Source: Petrolisthes cinctipes (Eukaryota; Arthropoda; Malacostraca; Decapoda; Porcellanidae). Taken from it: a stretch of DNA of 64,000 nucleotides. Position 1 is the stretch's first letter, and the number at the start of each line of letters is the position of its first letter. The stretch is taken from assembly GCA_033782935.1 (NCBI GenBank), contig JAWQEG010000077.1, forward strand, positions 1,612,501 through 1,676,500, read 5' to 3'. This document shows, piece after piece, positions 1 through 10,530 of this stretch. The notes beneath the pieces are model-generated. The model saw only the letters and a program-made list of their open reading frames with translations. It was not told the origin of the DNA and made no database searches. The position numbers and the translations under genes are program-made.

Positions 1-173
1 CACCTAAAATATCGATTTTCAGCATTTTTTGGGCCTTTCTTTTGAAACTACATTAACACGGAGTAGACATGTACAGGTCGCTTCTGGGACACAAAAATAT
101 CGATTTTTTGGGTGTTTTGAGCCTGAATTTGAGATATAAACGGGTACAGAAGATGCATGCACATGACTTTTCA
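1..173 (+). repeat. HOR monomer M1 (173 bp)
   Basis: Diagnostic sites are CAGCATTTTTTGGG, CCTTTCTTTTGAAACTAC, ACATTAACACGGAG, GTACAGGTCGC and a second-half ATATCGATTTTTTGGG. It ends CACATGACTTTTCA instead of the usual CATATCGACTTTGGG. That end is 3 bp shorter and accounts for most of the 5-bp deficit of the HOR against ten 176-bp monomers. Confidence 0.9.
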
Positions 174-348
174 CACCTAAAATATCATTTTTGAGCATGT
201 TTTAAGCCTGTATTTTAAAAACATTCTAGCACTGAGTAGGCTTGTGCAGATCGCTTAAGGGACCCAAAAATATCGAATTTTCGGAGTTTTGAGCCTGAAT
301 TTGAGATATAAACGGGTACATAAGATGCATGCACATATCGACTTTGGG
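174..348 (+). repeat. HOR monomer M2 (175 bp)
   Basis: Diagnostic sites are ATATCATTTTTGAGC (the usual ATCGAT site is lost), GTTTTAAGCCTG, GTGCAGATCGCTTAAGGG and TTCGGAGTTTTG, which is 1 bp shorter than the usual TTCGGGTGTTTTG. The AAGCCTG plus CTTAAGGG combination also marks divergent monomers further right, near 27,920, 30,384, 39,001, 48,850 and 54,840, so M2 belongs to an older, widespread monomer type. Confidence 0.9.
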
Positions 349-353
349 CACAT

Positions 354-367
354 AAAATATCGATTTT
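354..367. other. Dyad AAAAT-N4-ATTTT, left half
   Basis: Two 5-bp inverted arms flank a 4-bp centre (ATCG). The element is present in most left halves of the array; variants such as M2 and M5 break it. It is a possible protein-binding dyad or weak hairpin; its function is unknown. Confidence 0.7.
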
Positions 368-384
368 GAGCATGTTTTGGGCCT

Positions 385-399
385 GTATTTTGAAAATAC
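385..399. other. Perfect inverted repeat GTATTTTGAAAATAC
   Basis: Seven-base arms surround a single central G, a perfect 15-bp dyad. In the HOR it is perfect in M3 and, with a T centre, in M6 (913-927). It has one mismatch in M7 and M8 and is degraded in the others. Many near-consensus monomers outside the HOR keep it. Confidence 0.8.
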
Positions 400-437
400 T
401 ATAAAACGGTGTAGACATGTACAGATCGCTTCTGGGA

Positions 438-524
438 CACAAAAATATCGATTTTTTGGGTGTTTTGAGCCTGAATTTGAGATATAAACGGGTACAGAAG
501 ATGCATGCACATATCGACTTTTTG
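438..524 (+). repeat. Right half-repeat (87 bp) of a representative monomer
   Basis: This is the counterpart of 349-437. The AAAATATCGATTTT core recurs exactly 88 bp after the one in the left half (354-367 and 442-455). The right half carries the TATAAA at 483-488 and the ATGCATGCACAT motif, which corresponds to the left half's GACATGTACAG. Confidence 0.85.
483..488 (+). promoter_or_regulatory. TATAAA motif recurring in many monomers (weak)
   Basis: GATATAAACGGG gives a TATAAA in M1, M2, M3, M5 and M8 of the HOR. In M4, M6, M7, M9 and M10 it is changed to TATAGA, TATGAA, TATGAA, TATAAC and TATAGA. It may be coincidental in AT-rich DNA. I list it only because satellites can be transcribed; nothing else here supports a promoter. 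Confidence 0.2.
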
Positions 525-700
525 CACCTAAAATATCGATTTTGAGCATGTTTTGGGTCTGTATCATGAAAACTTTCTAGCAAGAAGTAGGCATGTACAG
601 ATTGCTTCTGGGACTCAAAAATATCGAATTTTCGAGTGTTTTGAACCTGAATTTGGGATATAGACAGGTACAGAAGATGCATACACATATTGACTTTGGG
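525..700 (+). repeat. HOR monomer M4 (176 bp)
   Basis: Diagnostic sites are GGGTCTGTATCATG, AACTTTCTAGCAAGAAG, CAGATTGCTTCTGGGACTC, TTCGAGTGTTTTGAACC, GGGATATAGACAGG and a GATGCATACACATATTGAC end. It shares GGGTCTGTATC and GGGATATAGAC with M10, so these two are sister types. Confidence 0.9.
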
Positions 701-876
701 CAGCTAAAATCTCGATTTACAGCATGTTTTAGGCCTGTATCTTAAAAATACTCTAACACAGAGTATGCATGTACAGATGGCTTTTGGGACCCAAAAATAT
801 CGAATATTCGGGTGTTTTGAGTCTGAATTTGAGATATAAACGGGTACAGAAGATGCATGCACATATCGACTTTGGG
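701..876 (+). repeat. HOR monomer M5 (176 bp)
   Basis: It starts CAGCTAAAATCTCGATTTAC, so the ATCGAT core is changed to CTCGAT. Other diagnostic sites are TTTTAGGCCTGTATCTT, GAGTATGCATG, CAGATGGCTTTTGGG, CGAATATTCGGG and TTGAGTCTGAATTTG. Confidence 0.9.
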
Positions 877-1052
877 CACCCAAAATATTGATTTTGAGCA
901 TGTTTTGAGCCTGTATTTTTAAAATACTCAAACACAAAGTAGACACGTACAGATCGTGTCTGGGACACAAATAAATCGAATTTTCGGTTGTTCTGAGCCT
1001 GAATTTGAGATATGAACGGGTACAGAAGATGCATGCACATATCGACTTTGGG
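877..1052 (+). repeat. HOR monomer M6 (176 bp)
   Basis: Diagnostic sites are ATATTGATTTTGAGC, the GTATTTTTAAAATAC dyad, CAAACACAAAGTAGACACG, GATCGTGTCTGGG, CAAATAAATCG, TTCGGTTGTTCTGAG and GATATGAACGGG. It shares AAATAAATCG, GTTCTGAG and GATATGAAC with M7. A short piece of M6 also appears inside M8 in four HOR copies. Confidence 0.9.
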
Positions 1053-1228
1053 CACCCAAAATATCGATTTATAGCATGTTTTGGGCCTGAATTTTTAAAA
1101 TACTCTAACACTGAGTAGAACCTTACAGATCGCTTCTGGGACCCAAATAAATCGAAGTTTCGGGTGTTCTGAGCCAGAATTTGAGATATGAACGGGTACA
1201 GAAGATGCATGCACCTATCGACTTTGGG
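1053..1228 (+). repeat. HOR monomer M7 (176 bp)
   Basis: Diagnostic sites are ATCGATTTATAGC, CCTGAATTTTTAAAATAC, CACTGAGTAGAACCTTACAG, CAAATAAATCG, GTTCTGAGCCAG, GATATGAACGGG and a CACCTATCGAC end. The shared right-half sites make it a likely duplicate of M6. The divergent proto-HOR at 23,695 has only one monomer at this place. Confidence 0.9.
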
Positions 1229-1403
1229 CACCAAAAATATCGATTTTGAGCATGTTTTGGGCCTGCATTTTGAAAATACTCAAACACAAAGTAGACACGT
1301 ACAGATCGTGTCTGGGACACAAATAAATCGAATTTTCGGTTGTTTTGAGCCTGAATTTGAGATATAAACGGGTACATAAGATGCATGCACATATCGACTT
1401 TGG
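1229..1403 (+). repeat. HOR monomer M8 (175 bp), allele a
   Basis: It starts CACCAAAAATATCG and has CCTGCATTTTG. In this copy the middle (1282-1340) matches M6. In most copies it instead reads CTCTAACACGGTG, CTTCTGGAACAC and ATATAGATTTTTTGGG (allele b). It ends one base short (GACTTTGG). Confidence 0.9.
1282..1340 (+). repeat. M6-derived conversion tract inside M8
   Basis: From the A after AATACTC to the T of TTCGGTT, this stretch follows M6 instead of the M8 of copies 4 and 6-13. Flanking M8-specific bases (G at 1272, and the TTTTGAG after the tract where M6 has TTCTGAG) limit it to about 59-73 bp. The same tract is at 3037-3095, 4792-4850 and 8302-8360. Confidence 0.8.
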
Positions 1404-1579
1404 AACCCAAAATATCGATTTTTAGTATGTTTTGGGGGTATAACTTGAAAATATTCTAGCACTGAGTAAGCATGTACAGATCGCTTCTGGGACCCAAAAA
1501 TATCGTATTTTTGGGGGTTTTGAGCCAGAATTTGGGATATAACCGGGTACAGAGGATGCATGCACATATCGACTTTTTG
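1404..1579 (+). repeat. HOR monomer M9 (176 bp)
   Basis: It starts AACCCAAAAT. Other diagnostic sites are TTTTTAGTATG, GGGGGTATAACTTG, CACTGAGTAAGC, ATATCGTATTTTTGGGGG, GATATAACCGGG and CAGAGGATGC. The TAGTATG plus GTATAA-TTG combination also marks the zeta monomers of module C further right. Confidence 0.9.
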
Positions 1580-1755
1580 CACCTAAAATATCGATTTTAA
1601 GCATGTTTTGGGTCTGTATCTTGAAAACATTCTAGCAAGGAGTAGGCATGTACAGGTCGCTTCTGGAACCCAAAAATATCGAATTTTCTGGTGTTTTGAA
1701 CATGAATTTGGGATATAGACGGGTACAGAAGATGCATACACATATTGACTTTGGG
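1580..1755 (+). repeat. HOR monomer M10 (176 bp)
   Basis: Diagnostic sites are ATCGATTTTAAGC, GGGTCTGTATCTTG, TCTAGCAAGGAG, GTACAGGTCGCTTCTGGAAC, TTCTGGTGTTTTGAACATG and GGGATATAGACGGG, with a CATACACATATTGAC end like that of M4. Confidence 0.9.
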
Positions 1756-3510
1756 CACCTAAAATATCGATTTTCAGCATTTTTTGGGCCTTTCTTTTGA
1801 AACTACATTAACACGGAGTAGACATGTACAGGTCGCTTCTGGGACACAAAAATATCGATTTTTTGGGTGTTTTGAGCCTGAATTTGAGATATAAACGGGT
1901 ACAGAAGATGCATGCACATGACTTTTCACACCTAAAATATCATTTTTGAGCATGTTTTAAGCCTGTATTTTAAAAACATTCTAGCACTGAGTAGGCATGT
2001 GCAGATCGCTTAAGGGACCCAAAAATATCGAATTTTCGGAGTTTTGAGCCTGAATTTGAGATATAAACGGGTACATAAGATGCATGCACATATCGACTTT
2101 GGGCACATAAAATATCGATTTTGAGCATGTTTTGGGCCTGTATTTTGAAAATACTATAAAACGGTGTAGACATGTACAGATCGCTTCTGGGACACAAAAA
2201 TATCGATTTTTTGGGTGTTTTGAGCCTGAATTTGAGATATAAACGGGTACAGAAGATGCATGCACATATCGACTTTTTGCACCTAAAATATCGATTTTGA
2301 GCATGTTTTGGGTCTGTATCATGAAAACTTTCTAGCAAGAAGTAGGCATGTACAGATTGCTTCTGGGACTCAAAAATATCGAATTTTCGAGTGTTTTGAA
2401 CCTGAATTTGGGATATAGACAGGTACAGAAGATGCATACACATATTGACTTTGGGCAGCTAAAATCTCGATTTACAGCATGTTTTAGGCCTGTATCTTAA
2501 AAATACTCTAACACGGAGTATGCATGTACAGATGGCTTTTGGGACCCAAAAATATCGAATATTCGGGTGTTTTGAGTCTGAATTTGAGATATAAACGGGT
2601 ACAGAAGATGCATGCACATATCGACTTTGGGCACCCAAAATATTGATTTTGAGCATGTTTTGAGCCTGTATTTTTAAAATACTCAAACACAAAGTAGACA
2701 CGTACAGATCGTGTCTGGGACACAAATAAATCGAATTTTCGGTTGTTCTGAGCCTGAATTTGAGATATGAACGGGTACAGAAGATGCATTCACATATCGA
2801 CTTTGGGCACCCAAAATATCGATTTATAGCATGTTTTGGGCCTGAATTTTTAAAATACTCTAACACTGAGTAGAACCTTACAGATCGCTTCTGGGACCCA
2901 AATAAATCGAATTTTCGGGTGTTCTGAGCCAGAATTTGAGATATGAACGGGTACAGAAGATGCATGCACCTATCGACTTTGGGCACCAAAAATATCGATT
3001 TTGAGCATGTTTTGGGCCTGCATTTTGAAAATACTCAAACACAAAGTAGACACGTACAGATCGTGTCTGGGACACAAATAAATCGAATTTTCGGTTGTTT
3101 TGAGCCTGAATTTGAGATATAAACGGGTACATAAGATGCATGCACATATCGACTTTGGAACCCAAAATATCGATTTTTAGTATGTTTTGGGGGTATAACT
3201 TGAAAATATTCTAGCACTGAGTAAGCATGTACAGATCGCTTCTGGGACCCAAAAATATCGTATTTTTGGGGGTTTTGAGCCAGAATTTGGGATATAACCG
3301 GGTACAGAGGATGCATGCACATATCGACTTTTTGCACCTAAAATATCGATTTTAAGCATGTTTTGGGTCTGTATCTTGAAAACATTCTAGCAAGGAGTAG
3401 GCATGTACAGGTCGCTTCTGGAACCCAAAAATATCGAATTTTCTGGTGTTTTGAACATGAATTTGGGATATAGACGGGTACAGAAGATGCATACACATAT
3501 TGACTTTGGG
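1756..3510 (+). repeat. HOR copy 2 (M8 allele a)
   Basis: Full decamer. Private variant: T at 2790 at the end of M6 (GATGCATTCACAT instead of GATGCATGCACAT). Confidence 0.92.
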
Positions 3511-5265
3511 CACCTAAAATATCGATTTTCAGCATTTTTTGGGCCTTTCTTTTGAAACTACATTAACACGGAGTAGACATGTACAGGTCGCTTCTGGGAC
3601 ACAAAAATATCGATTTTTTGGGTGTTTTGAGCCTGAATTTGAGATATAAACGGGTACAGAAGATGCATGCACATGACTTTTCACACCTAAAATATCATTT
3701 TTGAGCATGTTTTAAGCCTGTATTTTAAAAACATTCTAGCACTGAGTAGGCATGTGCAGATCGCTTAAGGGACCCAAAAATATCGAATTTTCGGAGTTTT
3801 GAGCCTGAATTTGAGATATAAACGGGTACATAAGATGCATGCACATATCGACTTTGGGCACATAAAATATCGATTTTGAGCATGTTTTGGGCCTGTATTT
3901 TGAAAATACTATAAAACGGTGTAGACATGTACAGATCGCTTCTGGGACACAAAAATATCGATTTTTTGGGTGTTTTGAGCCTGAATTTGAGATATAAACG
4001 GGTACAGAAGATGCATGCACATATCGACTTTTTGCACCTAAAATATCGATTTTGAGCATGTTTTGGGTCTGTATCATGAAAACTTTCTAGCAAGAAGTAG
4101 GCATGTACAGATTGCTTCTGGGACTCAAAAATATCGAATTTTCGAGTGTTTTGAACCTGAATTTGGGATATAGACAGGTACAGAAGATGCATACACATAT
4201 TGACTTTGGGCAGCTAAAATCTCGATTTACAGCATGTTTTAGGCCTGTATCTTAAAAATACTCTAACACGGAGTATGCATGTACAGATGGCTTTTGGGAC
4301 CCAAAAATATCGAATATTCGGGTGTTTTGAGTCTGAATTTGAGATATAAACGGGTACAGAAGATGCATGCACATATCGACTTTGGGCACCCAAAATATTG
4401 ATTTTGAGCATGTTTTGAGCCTGTATTTTTAAAATACTCAAACACAAAGTAGACACGTACAGATCGTGTCTGGGACACAAATAAATCGAATTTTCGGTTG
4501 TTCTGAGCCTGAATTTGAGATATGAACGGGTACAGAAGATGCATGCACATATCGACTTTGGGCACCCAAAATATCGATTTATAGCATGTTTTGGGCCTGA
4601 ATTTTTAAAATACTCTAACACTGAGTAGAACCTTACAGATCGCTTCTGGGACCCAAATAAATCGAATTTTCGGGTGTTCTGAGCCAGAATTTGAGATATG
4701 AACGGGTACAGAAGATGCATGCACCTATCGACTTTGGGCACCAAAAATATCGATTTTGAGCATGTTTTGGGCCTGCATTTTGAAAATACTCAAACACAAA
4801 GTAGACACGTACAGATCGTGTCTGGGACACAAATAAATCGAATTTTCGGTTGTTTTGAGCCTGAATTTGAGATATAAACGGGTACATAAGATGCATGCAC
4901 ATATCGACTTTGGAACCCAAAATATCGATTTTTAGTATGTTTTGGGGGTATAACTTGAAAATATTCTAGCACTGAGTAAGCATGTACAGATCGCTTCTGG
5001 GACCCAAAAATATCGTATTTTTGGGGGTTTTGAGCCAGAATTTGGGATATAACCGGGTACAGAGGATGCATGCACATATCGACTTTTTGCACCTAAAATA
5101 TCGATTTTAAGCATGTTTTGGGTCTGTATCTTGAAAACATTCTAGCAAGGAGTAGGCATGTACAGGTCGCTTCTGGAACCCAAAAATATCGAATTTTCTG
5201 GTGTTTTGAACATGAATTTGGGATATAGACGGGTACAGAAGATGCATACACATATTGACTTTGGG
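3511..5265 (+). repeat. HOR copy 3 (M8 allele a)
   Basis: Full decamer with no private variant that I noticed, so it is the best representative of the allele-a form. Confidence 0.92.
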
Positions 5266-7020
5266 CACCTAAAATATCGATTTTCAGCATTTTTTGGGCC
5301 TTTCTTTTGAAACTACATTAACACGGAGTAGACATGTACAGGTCGCTTCTGGGACACAAAAATATCGATTTTTTGGGTGTTTTGAGCCTGAATTTGAGAT
5401 ATAAACGGGTACAGAAGATGCATGCACATGACTTTTCACACCTAAAATATTATTTTTGAGCATGTTTTAAGCCTGTATTTTAAAAACATTCTAGCACTGA
5501 GTAGGCATGTGCAGATCGCTTAAGGGACCCAAAAATATCGAATTTTCGGAGTTTTGAGCCTGAATTTGAGATATAAACGGGTACATAAGATGCATGCACA
5601 TATCGACTTTGGGCACATAAAATATCGATTTTGAGCATGTTTTGGGCCTGTATTTTGAAAATACTATAAAACGGTGTAGACATGTACAGATCGCTTCTGG
5701 GACACAAAAATATCGATTTTTTGGGTGTTTTGAGCCTGAATTTGAGATATAAACGGGTACAGAAGATGCATGCACATATCGACTTTTTGCACCTAAAATA
5801 TCGATTTTGAGCATGTTTTGGGTCTGTATCATGAAAACTTTCTAGCAAGAAGTAGGCATGTACAGATTGCTTCTGGGACTCAAAAATATCGAATTTTCGA
5901 GTGTTTTGAACCTGAATTTGGGATATAGACAGGTACAGAAGATGCATACACATATTGACTTTGGGCAGCTAAAATCTCGATTTACAGCATGTTTTAGGCC
6001 TGTATCTTAAAAATACTCTAACACGGAGTATGCATGTACAGATGGCTTTTGGGACCCAAAAATATCGAATATTCGGGTGTTTTGAGTCTGAATTTGAGAT
6101 ATAAACGGGTACAGAAGATGCATGCACATATCGACTTTGGGCACCCAAAATATTGATTTTGAGCATGTTTTGAGCCTGTATTTTTAAAATACTCAAACAC
6201 AAAGTAGACACGTACAGATCGTGTCTGGGACACAAATAAATCGAATTTTCGGTTGTTCTGAGCCTGAATTTGAGATATGAACGGGTACAGAAGATGCATG
6301 CACATATCGACTTTGGGCACCCAAAATATCGATTTATAGCATGTTTTGGGCCTGAATTTTTAAAATACTCTAACACTGAGTAGAACCTTACAGATCGCTT
6401 CTGGGACCCAAATAAATCGAATTTTCGGGTGTTCTGAGCTAGAATTTGAGATATGAACGGGTACAGAAGATGCATGCACCTATCGACTTTGGGCACCAAA
6501 AATATCGATTTTGAGCATGTTTTGGGCCTGCATTTTGAAAATACTCTAACACGGTGTAGACATGTACAGATTGCTTCTGGAACACAAAAATATAGATTTT
6601 TTGGGTGTTTTGAGCCTGAATTTGAGATATAAACGGGTACATAAGATGCATGCACATATCGACTTTGGAACCCAAAATATCGATTTTTAGTATGTTTTGG
6701 GGGTATAACTTGAAAATATTCTAGCACTGAGTAAGCATGTACAGATCGCTTCTGGGACCCAAAAATATCGTATTTTTGGGGGTTTTGAGCCAGAATTTGG
6801 GATATAACCGGGTACAGAGGATGCATGCACATATCGACTTTTTGCACCTAAAATATCGATTTTAAGCATGTTTTGGGTCTGTATCTTGAAATCATTCTAG
6901 CAAGGAGTAGGCATGTACAGGTCGCTTCTGGAACCCAAAAATATCGAATTTTCTGGTGTTTTGAACATGAACTTGGGATATAGACGGGTACAGAAGATGC
7001 ATACACATATTGACTTTGGG
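5266..7020 (+). repeat. HOR copy 4 (M8 allele b)
   Basis: Full decamer. This is the first copy with M8 allele b, and it sits between allele-a copies. Variants are T at 5451 (M2), T at 6440 (M7, GAGCTAG), T at 6572 (M8), T at 6892 and C at 6972 (M10), which is more private changes than its neighbours carry. Confidence 0.92.
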
Positions 7021-8775
7021 CACCTAAAATATCGATTTTCAGCATTTTTTGGGCCTTTCTTTTGAAACTACATTAACACGGAGTAGACATGTACAGGTCG
7101 CTTCTGGGACACAAAAATATCGATTTTTTGGGTGTTTTGAGCCTGAATTTGAGATATAAACGGGTACAGAAGATGCATGCACATGACTTTTCACACCTAA
7201 AATATCATTTTTGAGCATGTTTTAAGCCTGTATTTTAAAAACATTCTAGCACTGAGTAGGCATGTGCAGATCGCTTAAGGGACCCAAAAATATCGAATTT
7301 TCGGAGTTTTGAGCCTGAATTTGAGATATAAACGGGTACATAAGATGCATGCACATATCGACTTTGGGCACATAAAATATCGATTTTGAGCATGTTTTGG
7401 GCCTGTATTTTGAAAATACTATAAAACGGTGTAGACATGTACAGATCGCTTCTGGGACACAAAAATATCGATTTTTTGGGTGTTTTGAGCCTGAATTTGA
7501 GATATAAACGGGTACAGAAGATGCATGCACATATCGACTTTTTGCACCTAAAATATCGATTTTGAGCATGTTTTGGGTCTGTATCATGAAAACTTTCTAG
7601 CAAGAAGTAGGCATGTACAGATTGCTTCTGGGACTCAAAAATATCGAATTTTCGAGTGTTTTGAACCTGAATTTGGGATATAGACAGGTACAGAAGATGC
7701 ATACACATATTGACTTTGGGCAGCTAAAATCTCGATTTACAGCATGTTTTAGGCCTGTATCTTAAAAATACTCTAACACGGAGTATGCATGTACAGATGG
7801 CTTTTGGGACCCAAAAATATCGAATATTCGGGTGTTTTGAGTCTGAATTTGAGATATAAACGGGTACAGAAGATGCATGCACATATCGACTTTGGGCACC
7901 CAAAATATTGATTTTGAGCATGTTTTGAGCCTGTATTTTTAAAATACTCAAACACAAAGTAGACACGTACAGATCGTGTCTGGGACACAAATAAATCGAA
8001 TTTTCGGTTGTTCTGAGCCTGAATTTGAGATATGAACGGGTACAGAAGATGCATGCACATATCGACTTTGGGCACCCAAAATATCGATTTATAGCATGTT
8101 TTGGGCCTGAATTTTTAAAATACTCTAACACTGAGTAGAACCTTACAGATCGCTTCTGGGACCCAAATAAATCGAATTTTCGGGTGTTCTGAGCCAGAAT
8201 TTGAGATATGAACGGGTACAGAAGATGCATGCACCTATCGACTTTGGGCACCAAAAATATCGATTTTGAGCATGTTTTGGGCCTGCATTTTGAAAATACT
8301 CAAACACAAAGTAGACACGTACAGATCGTGTCTGGGACACAAATAAATCGAATTTTCGGTTGTTTTGAGCCTGAATTTGAGATATAAACGGGTACATAAG
8401 ATGCATGCACATATCGACTTTGGAACCCAAAATATCGATTTTTAGTATGTTTTGGGGGTATAACTTGAAAATATTCTAGCACTGAGTAAGCATGTACAGA
8501 TCGCTTCTGGGACCCAAAAATATCGTATTTTTGGGGGTTTTGAGCCAGAATTTGGGATATAACCGGGTACAGAGGATGCATGCACATATCGACTTTTTGC
8601 ACCTAAAATATCGATTTTAAGCATGTTTTGGGTCTGTATCTTGAAAACATTCTAGCAAGGAGTAGGCATGTACAGGTCGCTTCTGGAACCCAAAAATATC
8701 GAATTTTCTGGTGTTTTGAACATGAATTTGGGATATAGACGGGTACAGAAGATGCATACACATATTGACTTTGGG
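7021..8775 (+). repeat. HOR copy 5 (M8 allele a)
   Basis: Full decamer. It carries M8 allele a although copies 4 and 6 on either side carry b. Confidence 0.92.
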
Positions 8776-10530
8776 CACCTAAAATATCGATTTTCAGCAT
8801 TTTTTGGGCCTTTCTTTTGAAACTACATTAACACGGAGTAGACATGTACAGGTCGCTTCTGGGACACAAAAATATCGATTTTTTGGGTGTTTTGAGCCTG
8901 AATTTGAGATATAAACGGGTACAGAAGATGCATGCACATGACTTTTCACACCTAAAATATCATTTTTGAGCATGTTTTAAGCCTGTATTTTAAAAACATT
9001 CTAGCACTGAGTAGGCATGTGCAGATCGCTTAAGGGACCCAAAAATATCGAATTTTCGGAGTTTTGAGCCTGAATTTGAGATATAAACGGGTACATAAGA
9101 TGCATGCACATATCGACTTTGGGCACATAAAATATCGATTTTGAGCATGTTTTGGGCCTGTATTTTGAAAATACTATAAAACGGTGTAGACATGTACAGA
9201 TCGCTTCTGGGACACAAAAATATCGATTTTTTGGGTGTTTTGAGCCTGAATTTGAGATATAAACGGGTACAGAAGATGCATGCACATATCGACTTTTTGC
9301 ACCTAAAATATCGATTTTGAGCATGTTTTGGGTCTGTATCATGAAAACTTTCTAGCAAGAAGTAGGCATGTACAGATTGCTTCTGGGACTCAAAAATATC
9401 GAATTTTCGAGTGTTTTGAACCTGAATTTGGGATATAGACAGGTACAGAAGATGCATACACATATTGACTTTGGGCAGCTAAAATCTCGATTTACAGCAT
9501 GTTTTAGGCCTGTATCTTAAAAATACTCTAACACGGAGTATGCATGTACAGATGGCTTTTGGGACCCAAAAATATCGAATATTCGGGTGTTTTGAGTCTG
9601 AATTTGAGATATAAACGGGTACAGAAGATGCATGCACATATCGACTTTGGGCACCCAAAATATTGATTTTGAGCATGTTTTGAGCCTGTATTTTTAAAAT
9701 ACTCAAACACAAAGTAGACACGTACAGATCGTGTCTGGGACACAAATAAATCGAATTTTCGGTTGTTCTGAGCCTGAATTTGAGATATGAACGGGTACAG
9801 AAGATGCATGCACATATCGACTTTGGGCACCCAAAATATCGATTTATAGCATGTTTTGGGCCTGAATTTTTAAAATACTCTAACACTGAGTAGAACCTTA
9901 CAGATCGCTTCTGGGACCCAAATAAATCGAATTTTCGGGTGTTCTGAGCCGGAATTTGAGATATGAACGGGTACAGAAGATGCATGCACCTATCGACTTT
10001 GGGCACCAAAAATATCGATTTTGAGCATGTTTTGGGCCTGCATTTTGAAAATACTCTAACACGGTGTAGACATGTACAGATCGCTTCTGGAACACAAAAA
10101 TATAGATTTTTTGGGTGTTTTGAGCCTGAATTTGAGATATAAACGGGTACATAAGATGCATGCACATATCGACTTTGGAACCCAAAATATCGATTTTTAG
10201 TATGTTTTGGGGGTATAACTTGAAAATATTCTAGCACTGAGTAAGCATGTACAGATCGCTTCTGGGACCCAAAAATATCGTATTTTTGGGGGTTTTGAGC
10301 CAGAATTTGGGATATAACCGGGTACAGAGGATGCATGCACATATCGACTTTTTGCACCTAAAATATCGATTTTAAGCATGTTTTGGGTCTGTATCTTGAA
10401 AACATTCTAGCAAGGAGTAGGCATGTACAGGTCGCTTCTGGAACCCAAAAATATCGAATTTTCTGGTGTTTTGAACATGAATTTGGGATATAGACGGGTA
10501 CAGAAGATGCATACACATATTGACTTTGGG
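8776..10530 (+). repeat. HOR copy 6 (M8 allele b)
   Basis: Full decamer. Private variant: G at 9951 in M7 (GAGCCGGAA). Confidence 0.92.

Larger units (their letters stand above)
349..437 (+). repeat. Left half-repeat (89 bp) of a representative monomer
   Basis: This half aligns to the right half at 438-524. They share a CAC start, AAAATATCGATTTT, TGTTTTG, GCCTG, then GCATG-T/C-ACA-G/T-ATCG and a GGG end. Over the first 37 columns about 30 match with one gap. The 176-bp monomer is therefore an ancient dimer of an ~88-bp unit. Confidence 0.85.
349..524 (+). repeat. HOR monomer M3 (176 bp), close to consensus
   Basis: It starts CACATAAAAT and has the intact 15-bp dyad GTATTTTGAAAATAC, then ACTATAAAACGGTG. 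Its second half starts CACAAAAATATCGATTTTTTG, making this the clearest monomer in which to see the two related half-repeats. It ends CGACTTTTTG. Confidence 0.9.
1..1755 (+). repeat. HOR copy 1 (M8 allele a)
   Basis: Full decamer. Private or rare variants are GGCTTGTGCAG in M2 (others GGCATGTGCAG), CACAGAG in M5 (others CACGGAG), and G at 1157 in M7 (CGAAGTTTCG), which only copy 9 shares. Confidence 0.92.

Noticed and set aside
385..399. Intrinsic transcription terminator or hairpin RNA at GTATTTTGAAAATAC
   Set aside because: The arms are AT-only except for the outer G-C pair, no T-run follows on either strand, and it repeats in noncoding satellite. A dyad is supported; a terminator is not.
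215..688. 157- and 113-codon overlapping reverse-strand frames at the start of each HOR unit
   Set aside because: Both are translations of M2-M4 in different frames, and both are rich in Tyr, Cys, Ser and Lys as expected from AT-rich satellite. The long frames exist only because the complementary strand of this monomer happens to be poor in stops.
5969..6847. 292-codon open frame on the reverse strand, repeated in many HOR copies (also at 9479, 11234, 12989, 14744 and others)
   Set aside because: It runs across five satellite monomers. Because 176 is not a multiple of three, it reads different frames of the same DNA. It is broken in copies 1, 2, 3 and 5 by the M8 allele change and is not kept outside the HOR. 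The short reverse-strand frames elsewhere have the same origin. No recognisable domain.
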